A program made the translations under genes and the position numbers. Below are positions 10,301-18,262 of a DNA stretch of 64,000 nucleotides, piece after piece. Position 1 is the stretch's first letter; the number at the start of each line of letters is the position of its first letter. The notes under the pieces were generated by a model. The model searched no databases. It was not told the origin of the DNA and was given only the letters and a program-made list of their open reading frames with translations. This DNA is from Thermohalobaculum sp965247385 (GTDB taxonomy: Bacteria > Pseudomonadota > Alphaproteobacteria > Rhodobacterales > Rhodobacteraceae), in assembly GCA_965247385.1 (NCBI GenBank), contig CBDFHG010000007.1:620001-684000 (forward strand). The letters run 5' to 3'.

Positions 10301-10449
10301 CGGGCGTCAATAATCTTGGCGCCTTCGGTCGCTGGGCGTTTGAAGAATTCAATGATGTGTTCGAGATGGACAAGAAATTCAGGGCGCTGATTGATAGGGT
10401 GCTCGGTGAGCGAGGGGAAAAATCACAACAAGAAGCGGGGGCCGCCTGA
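7393..10449 (+). CDS. Type III-like restriction subunit (helicase-nuclease, BPTD_3080-type)
   Basis: 1018 residues. A superfamily 2 helicase core has Walker A MATGAGKTT (178-186) and the Walker B/DEAH box INDEAHHC (D315-H318). A SAT-like motif DLSATPF follows, and the C-terminal helicase motif QVVGRGLRRYSY is near residue 640. A PD-(D/E)xK nuclease closes the protein: IPDF with D928, then IVEVKGY with E948 and K950. This is the order seen in Res subunits of type III restriction enzymes, which move along DNA and cut when two sites meet. The first 75 residues are low-complexity and basic. The next gene starts within the stop codon (TGATG), so translation is probably coupled. Confidence 0.88.
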   Translation: MTEAFYEQPILNSPYEEPALHHALDEEGQPTDNPPIAGRRSSKLISPVPKPRKRRKKANPKQVKMDLHSDDGISSESQEYNPTPIINEIRSRVADWRRLPSHKTDWGVTPATARLLHHWRHRDFQGIRPFFCQIEAVETIIWLTEVARAQKQYKRFWEHIHGANEQANPELIRLAMKMATGAGKTTVMAMLMAWQVVNAVRSPTSKLFTRGFLIVSPGITIKDRLRVLQPNDPNSYYKSHELVPTDMLDDINKAKIVITNYHAFQLREVMDTNKVGKSLLQGRGEALITQETEGQMIRRVAEKLMGFKNIVVINDEAHHCYREKPDNEDIADLKGDEKKEAEKENKAARLWINGLEAFKRKLGVRAVYDLSATPFFLSGSGWAEGTLFPWTVSDFSLIDAIECGIVKLPRVPVADNIPGADVPIFRNLWEHIGKDMPKKGRTTGDPLAIPDKLKTTLHALYKHYEETYEKWERAGIETPPVFIVVCNNTSTSKLVHEWISGWSRPNEDGEEIFEHNGHLKLFRNFDEHGNPFSRPNTLLIDSQQIESGELDKNFRAMAAAEIEQFKREMKQRSGAGDVGELSDAELLREVMNTVGKKDRLGEHVRCVVSVSMLTEGWDTNTVTHILGIRAFGTQLLCEQVVGRGLRRYSYELNSEGLFNVEYADIMGIPFDFTAKPQVAPVKPPKKTTRVAAVKERAALEIVFPRVTGYRVDLPEERLAANFTEDSTFVLTPEMVGPGQTLMEGIVGEGVMISAAEAQTKRPSTIAFDLAKHLLFKYFKDEDGEPKLHLFGQIKGIARRWIDEGYLVCKGDTGKWMLEYLNIANQASERIYNAIVNSIGDRRRVKAVLDPYNPKSSTAHVGFSTTKDLWTTAPDKCHINYVVLDSDWEAEFARVAEQHPNVISYVKNQGLGLEIPYKDGSMARAYIPDFIVQIDDGHGTDDPLNLIVEVKGYRRENVKLKSETMRTQWVPGVNNLGAFGRWAFEEFNDVFEMDKKFRALIDRVLGERGEKSQQEAGAA

Positions 10450-13367
10450 TGGCAAGAAGAAGGAAAAAAGGACCCAAACAGGTTGAAACCCTCACCCATG
10501 ATGAGGCGAAGCGGAAAAACATTCCGACGGCGGAACTGCAATCGGCGGCGCAGCGGGCGGAGGAGATCAATCCGTTTGAGCCGGTGACCTATCTGCGCGA
10601 AACCCCTTTGCCTGAAAGCGAAACCCGCCCACGTGATGAGGACCTGGACCCGCAGATTGTCTGGAAGGGAGCAACCCTACGGCTGAGCCCCGAACAGATC
10701 GCGCAGTTGACCGAAACCGGCAAGCTGGAAATAGGCGAAGCGCAACTTGTCTGGCGTGGCAAGGACCAACAGGACTGGTCAGACCTCGTGGTGCAGGCGC
10801 CGCCTCTTTACATTCAGGAAAAAATACACCCCAAGGTCATTATCGATAACCTAAAAAGGCAGACCAAGCAGCGGCAGGGAACTATGCCTGATCTGTTTGG
10901 CGACTTCAACGGCATTGATGCGGAAGCCAAGACGGAGTTCTACCAGCACGACCAGAACTGGTCGAACCGGATGATACTCGGCGACAGCTTGCAGGTTATG
11001 GCCAGCCTTGCCGAACGTGAAGGCCTGCGTGGAAAAGTGCAGTGCATCTATTTTGATCCACCCTACGGTATCAAGTTCAATTCCAACTGGCAGGTCTCAA
11101 CGCGCAGCCGAGATGTCAAGAACGGCAAGCTCGACCAGATCACGCGCGAACCGGAACAGGTCAAAGCCTTCCGCGACACCTGGAAGGACGGCATTCATTC
11201 TTATTTGACCTATCTTCGCGACCGCATGACGGCCATGCGCGATCTGCTGACAGAAAGCGGTTCCATCTTTGTGCAGATCGGTGACGAGAACGTGCATCGG
11301 GTCCGGGCGCTGATGGATGAGGTGTTTGGGGAGGGGAATTTTGTAAATACGATTATTTTCAAGAAAAAGAGTTCAACCTACATCACGGAAACTGTTTTTG
11401 ATTGCATTATTTGGTTTTCCAAACAGCGAGAGAAACTAAAGGCAAGTGAGCTTTTTGATCAACGATCTGCACCAGAGTCTGAGACAAAATTTAACACGCT
11501 CGTATTTCCGCCGATGCAGTTTGTAAGTGTGGGGCGAAGTTCGGAGGAAGAAATTGAATCTCTTTTGGATACGGGCGGTAGATGGGCCCGTGTAGATTAT
11601 CCGATAGTGAGCCAGCACCCAAGTGACACTCGCAGCCATGATTATCTCTTTCGAGGGAAAATGAAGACTTGCGGCCCAAACAAGCAGTGGCGGTTCAGTT
11701 TAGAGGAAGGGCTACCTAGAATTGAGCGCTCGGGAAGGCTCTTTGATGGAGGCGGGAAATCTTTGGGCGGGGTAGTGTTTTTTGATGACTGGAACTTTAT
11801 CGGACGCTCAAATATTTGGAACGATATGCATGGGGAAAAATTCCCTACATACATCGTTCAAACCGCTGTTAGCGCAGTCCAGCGATGCATCCTAATGGCC
11901 ACGGACCCCGGTGATCTCGTCCTTGATCCCACCTGCGGGGCCGGCACTTCGGCCTATGTAGCAGAGCAATGGGGCCGTCGATGGATCACCATGGATACGT
12001 CGCGGGTGTCATTGGCGCTGGCCCGCGCACGCCTGATGGGCGCGTGCTATCCGTATTTTTTTCTGGCAGACAGTCTGGAAGGGCTCAAAAAAGAGCAGGA
12101 TATTAGCGGAAAAATCCAACCGCACACCCCCACCCATGAGGATATTCGCCAAGGTTTCGTCTATGAGCGTGCACCTCACGTCACGCTCAAATCCATCGCC
12201 AATAATTCCGAAATTGACGTGATCTGGAACAATTATCAGGAAAAACTCGAGCCACTGCGCGAAAGCCTGAACGCTGCTGTTGGTGAGTCCTGGGAGGAAT
12301 GGGAAATCCCACGCAAGGCTATATATAGTGAAGGCTGGTCCGGTGCCGCCATCAAAACCCACGGGGAATGGTGGGAATTGCGCATTGCCCGACAGAAGGA
12401 AATCGACAAGTCCATAGCCCAAAAAGCCGATGTGAAAATGCTTTATAACCGACCCTACGAGGATAGGTCCAAGGTCCGCGTCGCCGGTCCCTTCACCGTT
12501 GAAAGTTTGTCACCACACCGCGTTGTTCCGGCAGACGAAGAAGAGCTGACTGATCTGATCGATGCCGCCGAAGGCAAACGGAAGCGTGAAGACGCGCCGC
12601 TAAGCGATTTCACGCAAATGGTGATCGACAACCTGAAATCGGCTGGCGTTCATCAGGCCGCCAAGGATGATCGGATCACTTTCACCACTATCGATGGCTG
12701 GCCCGGCAGTTACATTGCCGCCGAAGGCCACTACATGGAGGGCGAAACAGAAAAACGCGCTGGTATATTCATTGGCCCCGAATTCGGAACTGTCACCCGA
12801 GCCGATCTGACGGCGGCAGCCCGTGAAGCGCTCGACGCCCGTTTCGATGCACTCATAGCTTGCGGTTTTAATTTCGATGCCCACACATCGGACCTGACGA
12901 AACTCGGTCCGTTACCCATCCTGAAAGCCAAGATGAACCCTGACCTTCATATGTCGGATGAGCTGAAAAATACCGGCGCGGGTAACATGTTCGTCGTCTT
13001 CGGCGAACCCGACATCGAATGGAATTTTGATGACGACGGCGAGATCATCGTGGAAGTTCTCGGCATTGACGTGTTTGACCCCAAGACCGGCGATGTACGC
13101 GCCAGCGGCAAGGACGACATCGCCGCATGGTTCATCGACACCGACTACAACGAGGAAAGCTTCTTCGTCCGCCACGCCTATTTCATGGGTGCGAGTGATC
13201 CTTACAAATCTCTCAAAACCAGCCTGAAGACCGAGATTGACAAGGAAGCCTGGAAAACACTCTACCGCGACAAATCCCGCCCGTTCGCGCGCCCACCGAC
13301 CGGTCGCTTCGCCGTCAAAGTCATCAACCACTTCGGCGACGAAGTGATCAAAGTTTTCGGGGTGTAG
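10449..13367 (+). CDS. Site-specific DNA methyltransferase (Mod-like, beta class)
   Basis: 972 residues. The adenine/cytosine-N4 catalytic motif IV DPPYGIKF begins at residue 203, and the AdoMet-binding motif VLDPTCGAGTSAY begins near 491. Motif IV before motif I marks the beta class used by type III Mod proteins. The segment between them (about 294-477, DNA 11330-11880) is where the target-recognition domain belongs and is visibly richer in A/T than both flanks. The long C-terminal extension (about 560-972) exceeds a standard Mod and probably contacts the Res partner. It overlaps the upstream gene by one base and precedes a 74-residue ORF by 4 bp. Confidence 0.9.
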   Translation: MARRRKKGPKQVETLTHDEAKRKNIPTAELQSAAQRAEEINPFEPVTYLRETPLPESETRPRDEDLDPQIVWKGATLRLSPEQIAQLTETGKLEIGEAQLVWRGKDQQDWSDLVVQAPPLYIQEKIHPKVIIDNLKRQTKQRQGTMPDLFGDFNGIDAEAKTEFYQHDQNWSNRMILGDSLQVMASLAEREGLRGKVQCIYFDPPYGIKFNSNWQVSTRSRDVKNGKLDQITREPEQVKAFRDTWKDGIHSYLTYLRDRMTAMRDLLTESGSIFVQIGDENVHRVRALMDEVFGEGNFVNTIIFKKKSSTYITETVFDCIIWFSKQREKLKASELFDQRSAPESETKFNTLVFPPMQFVSVGRSSEEEIESLLDTGGRWARVDYPIVSQHPSDTRSHDYLFRGKMKTCGPNKQWRFSLEEGLPRIERSGRLFDGGGKSLGGVVFFDDWNFIGRSNIWNDMHGEKFPTYIVQTAVSAVQRCILMATDPGDLVLDPTCGAGTSAYVAEQWGRRWITMDTSRVSLALARARLMGACYPYFFLADSLEGLKKEQDISGKIQPHTPTHEDIRQGFVYERAPHVTLKSIANNSEIDVIWNNYQEKLEPLRESLNAAVGESWEEWEIPRKAIYSEGWSGAAIKTHGEWWELRIARQKEIDKSIAQKADVKMLYNRPYEDRSKVRVAGPFTVESLSPHRVVPADEEELTDLIDAAEGKRKREDAPLSDFTQMVIDNLKSAGVHQAAKDDRITFTTIDGWPGSYIAAEGHYMEGETEKRAGIFIGPEFGTVTRADLTAAAREALDARFDALIACGFNFDAHTSDLTKLGPLPILKAKMNPDLHMSDELKNTGAGNMFVVFGEPDIEWNFDDDGEIIVEVLGIDVFDPKTGDVRASGKDDIAAWFIDTDYNEESFFVRHAYFMGASDPYKSLKTSLKTEIDKEAWKTLYRDKSRPFARPPTGRFAVKVINHFGDEVIKVFGV

Positions 13368-13371
13368 AGCC

Positions 13372-13596
13372 ATGCGGATTGATCAAGCTTCAATGGTATT
13401 GGCACAGATGTACCAAGAGGCGTTGCCCAAGGAAAAAGCACTCTCCATCCATTTGTTCGCCATCAAGTACGCAGACGAGATTCGGGATATGTCTGCAAAG
13501 GATATCGGGGTTGGCGCAGGGCTGCCTGAATCCTACAAGACAGAAATTCGCAAGGGTATCAACCTCACGAAATATGTTGAGGTGCGCCGACCATGA
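13372..13596 (+). CDS. Small conserved protein of the restriction operon (HTH-like)
   Basis: 74 residues, mostly helical by eye: MRIDQASMVLAQMYQEAL, then HLFAIKYADEI, then a possible helix-turn-helix AKDIGVGAGLPESYKTEIRKG. It starts 4 bp after the methyltransferase gene and its stop overlaps the next start (ATGA), so it is firmly inside the operon. A small DNA-binding or adaptor protein is plausible, but the function is not known to me. Its size and position recall small HTH-like proteins seen next to BPTD_3080-type restriction genes; that comparison is from memory and unverified. Confidence 0.7.
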   Translation: MRIDQASMVLAQMYQEALPKEKALSIHLFAIKYADEIRDMSAKDIGVGAGLPESYKTEIRKGINLTKYVEVRRP

Positions 13597-15833
13597 AAAA
13601 CGCGCAAAAACCTGATCATGTTAGCCTGAACACTCTCATTGGCCGCATACGCGAAGGGCGCTTTGTCGTTCCGGATTTTCAGCGGGAATTCGAGTGGAAA
13701 CCTTGGGATATTCGCGAACTGCTTAAGTCTGTTTTTCTGGACTACTACATTGGCAGTTTATTGCTCTGGAAGGGGAACAAGAAGAATTATCAGGATTTGG
13801 CTTGTGAGCCGATCTATGGCTTTTATGGCAACGAAAATCCCGAATATATTGTGCTTGATGGACAGCAGCGACTGACCGCGCTCCATTACGCTTTTCTGGC
13901 CCCTGATACGCCGCTACCAAATCGTGTACGCAGAGCAATCTATTTCCTTCGTGTCGATAAATTTATGGCCGATGAGGACGAAGAAGCCTTTTTCTACGAT
14001 TGGCTATCGAAGCGAATCGAAAAAACGCTGGGCGATAAGAACGCGCAGTATGTGAACCACATTTTCCCATTTTCTGTGATTGGCGAGGGTGGCTGGGAAT
14101 TGCCGAACTGGGTTCAAGGTTATGAGCAGTTTTGGCAAAAGGCTGCGGACGAAGCCGAAGAGAACGGCGACGACGAAAAGCACAAAACTTCCGTGCGGCA
14201 TGCGGAAAATGCCAAGGCGTTTGGGGAACACCTGAAGGGCATCACCGAGCAGTACCAGATATCCTATGTTGAGCTGGATCAAGAGCTGGAAGTCGGGAAA
14301 GTTTGCGACATCTTCACGAAAATCAACAGTCAGGGCATTCGCCTTGACGTATTTGATCTTATGAATGCGTTGCTAAAGCCCAAGGGCTTGCAACTGAAGC
14401 ACCTCTGGCGGGAAGCTCGGGAGCGGTTGTCATGGGTCGATAGCGACAAGATGAACGTCTACATCTTGCAGGTTATGTCGATTCTTCGGCAATCCTACTG
14501 CTCTCCGAAATATCTTTATTTCCTGCTTCCTGGTCATGAAAAGCCAATTCGTGACCCAGACGGCACCCGCCATTCTGAAGTTCTCGTCGCCACGGTCGAG
14601 AAGTTCGAAGAGCGGTGGACCCAAAGTGTTTTGGCGCTGGAAAACGCGATTAAGCTGCTGAAACACCCTCAGGAATTTGGGGCAATATCGAGCAAATATC
14701 TGCCATACGTGTCCATCTTGCCGGTCTTTACCGCCCTACAAAGTCATGTGAAAATACGACCACTGGGCTCGCAACTCGATGCTCAGCGGAAAATACGTCA
14801 CTGGTATTGGGCATCTGTATTCATGAACCGCTATTCCGGCTCGGTTGAATCCACCAGCGCCCGAGATTTCCTTGACGTTAAATCGTGGCTTGATGATGAC
14901 GCTTCGGAACCTGCTCTCATCCAAGAATTTAAATATCGCTTCAAGGGTCTTGAGCTTCGTCGCGAGGTGAAAAGAGGCACGTCCGTCTATAACGGAATCT
15001 TCAATCTTTTGGTTCTCGCCGGTGCCCGAGACTGGGTTACAGGAAACATTCCGCAGCATGACGATCTTGATGATCACCACATTGTTCCTGCGTCGTGGGG
15101 GAACAAGCACCTGAAGGGCAACCTAGTGCATTCGATTTTGAACCGAACGCCATTAACACCTGATACCAATCGCAATGCAATCAGTGACAAACTACCAAAC
15201 GTCTATTTGCCGAAGCTGATGGCAAAGATCAATGAAAAAACAATCAAAGGAATTTTGGAAACACACTTCATTTCGTCCAAGGCTCTCGAAATACTCTTGC
15301 GCGATCCATTTACCCCAGACGATTTTGAGGAGTTCATCACCGAACGTCAAAAAACATTGCAGGAAGCCATCGAGAATTTACTTGTTAAGGAGCGCCTTGA
15401 CCTCCCGGCGAATTTACGCGAACTTGATGCTGAGGTCGAAGCGATAGAACTTGCGTTGCGGCGGGTAATTGTTGCCGCTCTCGATAACGACCCCGTGCGG
15501 CTTCCTCCGCATATTCAGGCGAAAATAAACGAGCGTACTGAGCGAGCGGCGAAGAAGAACGCCGCCCTCGACGCGGACTATTTCGAGACATTGCCTGGGA
15601 TGCTGGAATACTGCGACTTAAGAGAATTGCAGGAAACGATTTCCAGTAAGGCTCTCTGGCAACAGTTTCAAGGGCGATTTGCGAACAAGGAAACGTTGCT
15701 CGCCAAGTTTGGGCAGTTGGTAGAGCTTCGCAATGGCATTGCTCATAACCGAACAGTGGACGAGGTAACTAGAAAAGAAGGTGAAGCCGCTCTGATTTGG
15801 TTCCGCCAGATTTTAGGAAAATCAGAAAGGTGA
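13593..15833 (+). CDS. GmrSD-like DUF262 / HNH nuclease, possible HEPN C-terminus
   Basis: 746 residues. The DUF262 (GmrS-like, ParB-fold) domain has VPDFQREFEW (26-35), YYIGSLLLW (51-59) and VLDGQQRLTAL (87-97). The middle has an HNH/DUF1524-like motif DDHHIVPASWGNKHLKGNL with the paired histidines (about 491). GmrSD enzymes are NTP-dependent type IV systems that cut DNA with modified cytosines. The extra C-terminal domain (about 610-746) ends with LVELRNGIAHNR, an RNxxxH motif typical of HEPN ribonuclease-like domains. The gene overlaps the small ORF upstream by 4 bp and lies 7 bp before the helicase gene. Confidence 0.85.
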   Translation: MKNAQKPDHVSLNTLIGRIREGRFVVPDFQREFEWKPWDIRELLKSVFLDYYIGSLLLWKGNKKNYQDLACEPIYGFYGNENPEYIVLDGQQRLTALHYAFLAPDTPLPNRVRRAIYFLRVDKFMADEDEEAFFYDWLSKRIEKTLGDKNAQYVNHIFPFSVIGEGGWELPNWVQGYEQFWQKAADEAEENGDDEKHKTSVRHAENAKAFGEHLKGITEQYQISYVELDQELEVGKVCDIFTKINSQGIRLDVFDLMNALLKPKGLQLKHLWREARERLSWVDSDKMNVYILQVMSILRQSYCSPKYLYFLLPGHEKPIRDPDGTRHSEVLVATVEKFEERWTQSVLALENAIKLLKHPQEFGAISSKYLPYVSILPVFTALQSHVKIRPLGSQLDAQRKIRHWYWASVFMNRYSGSVESTSARDFLDVKSWLDDDASEPALIQEFKYRFKGLELRREVKRGTSVYNGIFNLLVLAGARDWVTGNIPQHDDLDDHHIVPASWGNKHLKGNLVHSILNRTPLTPDTNRNAISDKLPNVYLPKLMAKINEKTIKGILETHFISSKALEILLRDPFTPDDFEEFITERQKTLQEAIENLLVKERLDLPANLRELDAEVEAIELALRRVIVAALDNDPVRLPPHIQAKINERTERAAKKNAALDADYFETLPGMLEYCDLRELQETISSKALWQQFQGRFANKETLLAKFGQLVELRNGIAHNRTVDEVTRKEGEAALIWFRQILGKSER

Positions 15834-15840
15834 CGAATTA

Positions 15841-17961
15841 ATGCAGTTTCGTATCGCAGACAGTTTCACCAAAGCACTGGGCAAGTTGAATGCTCAAGAG
15901 CAGTCTGCTGCGAAGATTACCGTCTTTGATTTGCAGCAAGACCCGTCTGCACCCGGACTTCAATTTCACCGCATCGATAAATCCAAGGATCCGAATTTCT
16001 GGTCGATCCGGCCCAATCGTGACATCCGTTTGATCGTTCACAAGACCGCTGCCAGTTTCCTGATCTGCTATGTTGACCACCACGATGACGCCTACAAATG
16101 GGCGGAACGTAGGCGGATCGAGACGCATCCCAAGACCGGTGCGGCTCAGATTGTTGAAGTGCGCGAACGGGTGGAGGAGATTGCGCTTCCAATCTATACG
16201 ACCCCGGAACCGCAAGTGGCGGCTGTTGCCGACGTACCGCAAGAGCGGTTTCTTCCGCCGCTGTTTCTTGAGCTTTCTGAAGAGGATTTGCTCGGCGTTG
16301 GCGTGCCGCAGGATTGGGTTGCGGATGTCCGGCAATCATCAGAAGACGGATTTTTCGAGATCGCCGACCATATACCGGCGGAAGCGGCGGAAGCCTTGCT
16401 CGATTATGTGGGCACTGGCATGTTGCGCAAGCCAGAGGAAGCCGTGGCCGGCGTCAATCCCTTCGATCATCCCGATGCCCAGCGCCGTTTCCGTGTGCTG
16501 GACGATGTGGAGGAGTTGGAGCGGGCGCTCGATTACCCTTGGGATCAATGGGCGGTCTTTTTGCACCCGTCGCAACGGCGTGTCGTGGAGCAGAAATTCA
16601 GTGGTCCGGCCCGTGTTTCCGGTTCGGCGGGAACGGGGAAAACGGTCGTTGCACTCCATCGCACCGCCACTGTTTTGAAGAAGGACACGCAATCCAAAGT
16701 ACTTCTGACAACATTTTCTTCACCTCTCGCCAATGCGCTTGAGCACAAGCTTCGGATGCTGACCGAGAACAACGGGCCTGATGGATCAAACGTGACCATC
16801 CTGCCCTTTGAAGGCGTCGCGTATGACCTATTTATCCTTGCCTTCGGCCAAACGCCCCGCGCGGCGTCAAAAGAACAGATGAAGGCGGCGCTTGAAGCTG
16901 CCGCGAAGGAGTTGGAGCTTACCGGTTTCACCATTCGGTTTCTTGTCTCCGAATGGAATAATGTCGTCGATGCGTGGCAGATCGACACGTTGGACGCCTA
17001 CCGAGACGTACCGCGCTTGGGACGCAAGAATCGTATGGGTTCCAAGCAAAAGGAGCGAGTCTGGCCTGTTTTTGTGCGAACGCGGGAACTGCTGGAGGCT
17101 CGGGGTCTCAATTCATGGCCCGGAATTTTTGGGAAAGTAACCGCGCATTTCGCGGAACGGAACCACAAACCCTTTTCCCATATCATCGTCGATGAGGCAC
17201 AGGATTTGAGTGTTCCCGAACTCAGGATGCTTGCCGCCATTGCGGACCAGAATCCTGACGCGTTGTTTTTCGCGGGCGATCTTGGACAACGTATATTTCA
17301 GGAACCGTTTTCATGGAAGGCGCTGGGCATCGACATTCGCGGACGCTCCCACACTCTCAAGGTCAATTACCGCACGTCACATCAAATCCGCCAAACGGTG
17401 GACAGACTCTTGCCACCGCTTGTTCGTGACGTGGATGGTAACGAAGAAGACAGAAGGAGGACAGTCTCGGTCTTCAACGGACCTGAGCCCGAGATCAGAG
17501 TCTTTGACGACGGCAGTCGCGAAACCGAAGGGCTCTCTCTCTGGGCTTGCGAAGCCATTGATGAAGGAATTGAGCCGGACGAGATAGGTATATTCGTGCG
17601 TAGTACTAGCGAGCTGTCACGGGCTCGCGCCGTTGTAAAACAGGCGGGACAAAGGCCATTGGAGCTTTCGGACCGCGTGGAAGAGCGCGATGGGCGCATC
17701 TCCATCGGCACAATGCACCTTGCCAAGGGCCTTGAGTTCAAGGCCGTCGTGGTCATGGCCTGCGACGACGACATTCTGCCGCTACAAGAGCGCATCGAAA
17801 CCATCGCCGATGAAACAGAGCTGGATGAGGTCTATGAAACAGAGCGCCATTTGTTTTATGTGGCTTGCACCCGAGCAAGAGATCGGCTTCTTGTTTCTGG
17901 AGTGCAGCCAGCTTCGGAGTTTTTCGCTGATCTAACACACCGAGAGAGAGGTGCGGCATGA
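15841..17961 (+). CDS. UvrD-family helicase with N-terminal RelE/ParE-like domain
   Basis: 706 residues. Superfamily 1 helicase motifs are clear: Walker A GSAGTGKT (261-268), Walker B VDEAQDLS (D451-D455), motif IV/V-type VNYRTSHQIR near 510, and C-terminal GTMHLAKGLEFKAVVV and FYVACTRARDRL. The first 100 residues read like a RelE/ParE toxin fold: a short helix-rich start, then FWSIRPNRDIRLIV and LLICYVDHHDDAYKWAERRR, the usual final strands. The full toxin catalytic set cannot be confirmed by eye. As fourth large gene of the operon it is probably a nucleic-acid motor; its stop overlaps a 36-codon ORF (ATGA). Confidence 0.87.
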   Translation: MQFRIADSFTKALGKLNAQEQSAAKITVFDLQQDPSAPGLQFHRIDKSKDPNFWSIRPNRDIRLIVHKTAASFLICYVDHHDDAYKWAERRRIETHPKTGAAQIVEVRERVEEIALPIYTTPEPQVAAVADVPQERFLPPLFLELSEEDLLGVGVPQDWVADVRQSSEDGFFEIADHIPAEAAEALLDYVGTGMLRKPEEAVAGVNPFDHPDAQRRFRVLDDVEELERALDYPWDQWAVFLHPSQRRVVEQKFSGPARVSGSAGTGKTVVALHRTATVLKKDTQSKVLLTTFSSPLANALEHKLRMLTENNGPDGSNVTILPFEGVAYDLFILAFGQTPRAASKEQMKAALEAAAKELELTGFTIRFLVSEWNNVVDAWQIDTLDAYRDVPRLGRKNRMGSKQKERVWPVFVRTRELLEARGLNSWPGIFGKVTAHFAERNHKPFSHIIVDEAQDLSVPELRMLAAIADQNPDALFFAGDLGQRIFQEPFSWKALGIDIRGRSHTLKVNYRTSHQIRQTVDRLLPPLVRDVDGNEEDRRRTVSVFNGPEPEIRVFDDGSRETEGLSLWACEAIDEGIEPDEIGIFVRSTSELSRARAVVKQAGQRPLELSDRVEERDGRISIGTMHLAKGLEFKAVVVMACDDDILPLQERIETIADETELDEVYETERHLFYVACTRARDRLLVSGVQPASEFFADLTHRERGAA

Positions 17962-18068
17962 CCGACTGCACAGTTCTCAACGGCAATCAGATGCAGGTGC
18001 CGACCGCTGGTCGGAAAATGCGGGATATCCTTGACGAAGATAATGCCGATGCAATTGAAGCCCGGTAG
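17958..18068 (+). CDS. Short ORF following the UvrD helicase
   Basis: 36 residues beginning MTDCTVLNGNQMQVPTAGRK and ending ADAIEAR. It starts in an ATGA overlap with the helicase stop and lies 12 bp before the next start codon, so its spacing is that of an operon gene. Its sequence is not recognised. It may be a true small protein or a translation-coupling leader for the ATPase gene after it. Confidence 0.4.
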   Translation: MTDCTVLNGNQMQVPTAGRKMRDILDEDNADAIEAR

Positions 18069-18080
18069 CGGGGGATAAAC

Positions 18081-18155
18081 ATGCGCATCCGCATAAGCCG
18101 AGTAGTTATTAGAAATTTTTGCTCTTTTGATCATCTTGATGTGCCGTTATACTAA
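18081..18155 (+). pseudogene. 5' stub of an OLD/RecF-like AAA ATPase gene
   Basis: The ATG at 18081 has GGGGGATAAAC just upstream. The 24 codons read MRIRISRVVIRNF followed by CSFDHLDVPLY. This is the standard first beta-strand of SMC/RecF/OLD-family ATPases (xxIxNFRSFxxL), normally followed by a Walker A near residue 35. The frame stops at 18153 and no Walker A follows in any frame before the IS21 debris at 18263, so the gene was cut by an insertion or deletion. A UvrD helicase next to an OLD-type nuclease recalls Gabija (GajA/GajB), but the gene order and the helicase architecture differ. Confidence 0.55.
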
Positions 18156-18175
18156 CTTGCACTGATCAGAACCCA

Positions 18176-18198
18176 TGGCGAACCTTCTCTGTTCGCCA
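18176..18198. repeat. Hairpin between the ATPase stub and the IS21 debris
   Basis: A perfect 8-bp inverted repeat TGGCGAAC / GTTCGCCA with a 7-base loop. No T-run follows, so it is not a typical intrinsic terminator. It may belong to the end of a lost mobile element. Confidence 0.4.
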
Positions 18199-18262
18199 CA
18201 TTGATTCAGACTTCAGCCGGTTTGGGAATCCCCAAAATGAGTCAGCCTTCGCGCAAGCTGGT

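Noticed and set aside
15841..18155. Gabija system
   Set aside because: Helicase plus OLD-like stub is suggestive, but the gene order is reversed, the helicase has an extra N-terminal domain and the ATPase is not preserved.
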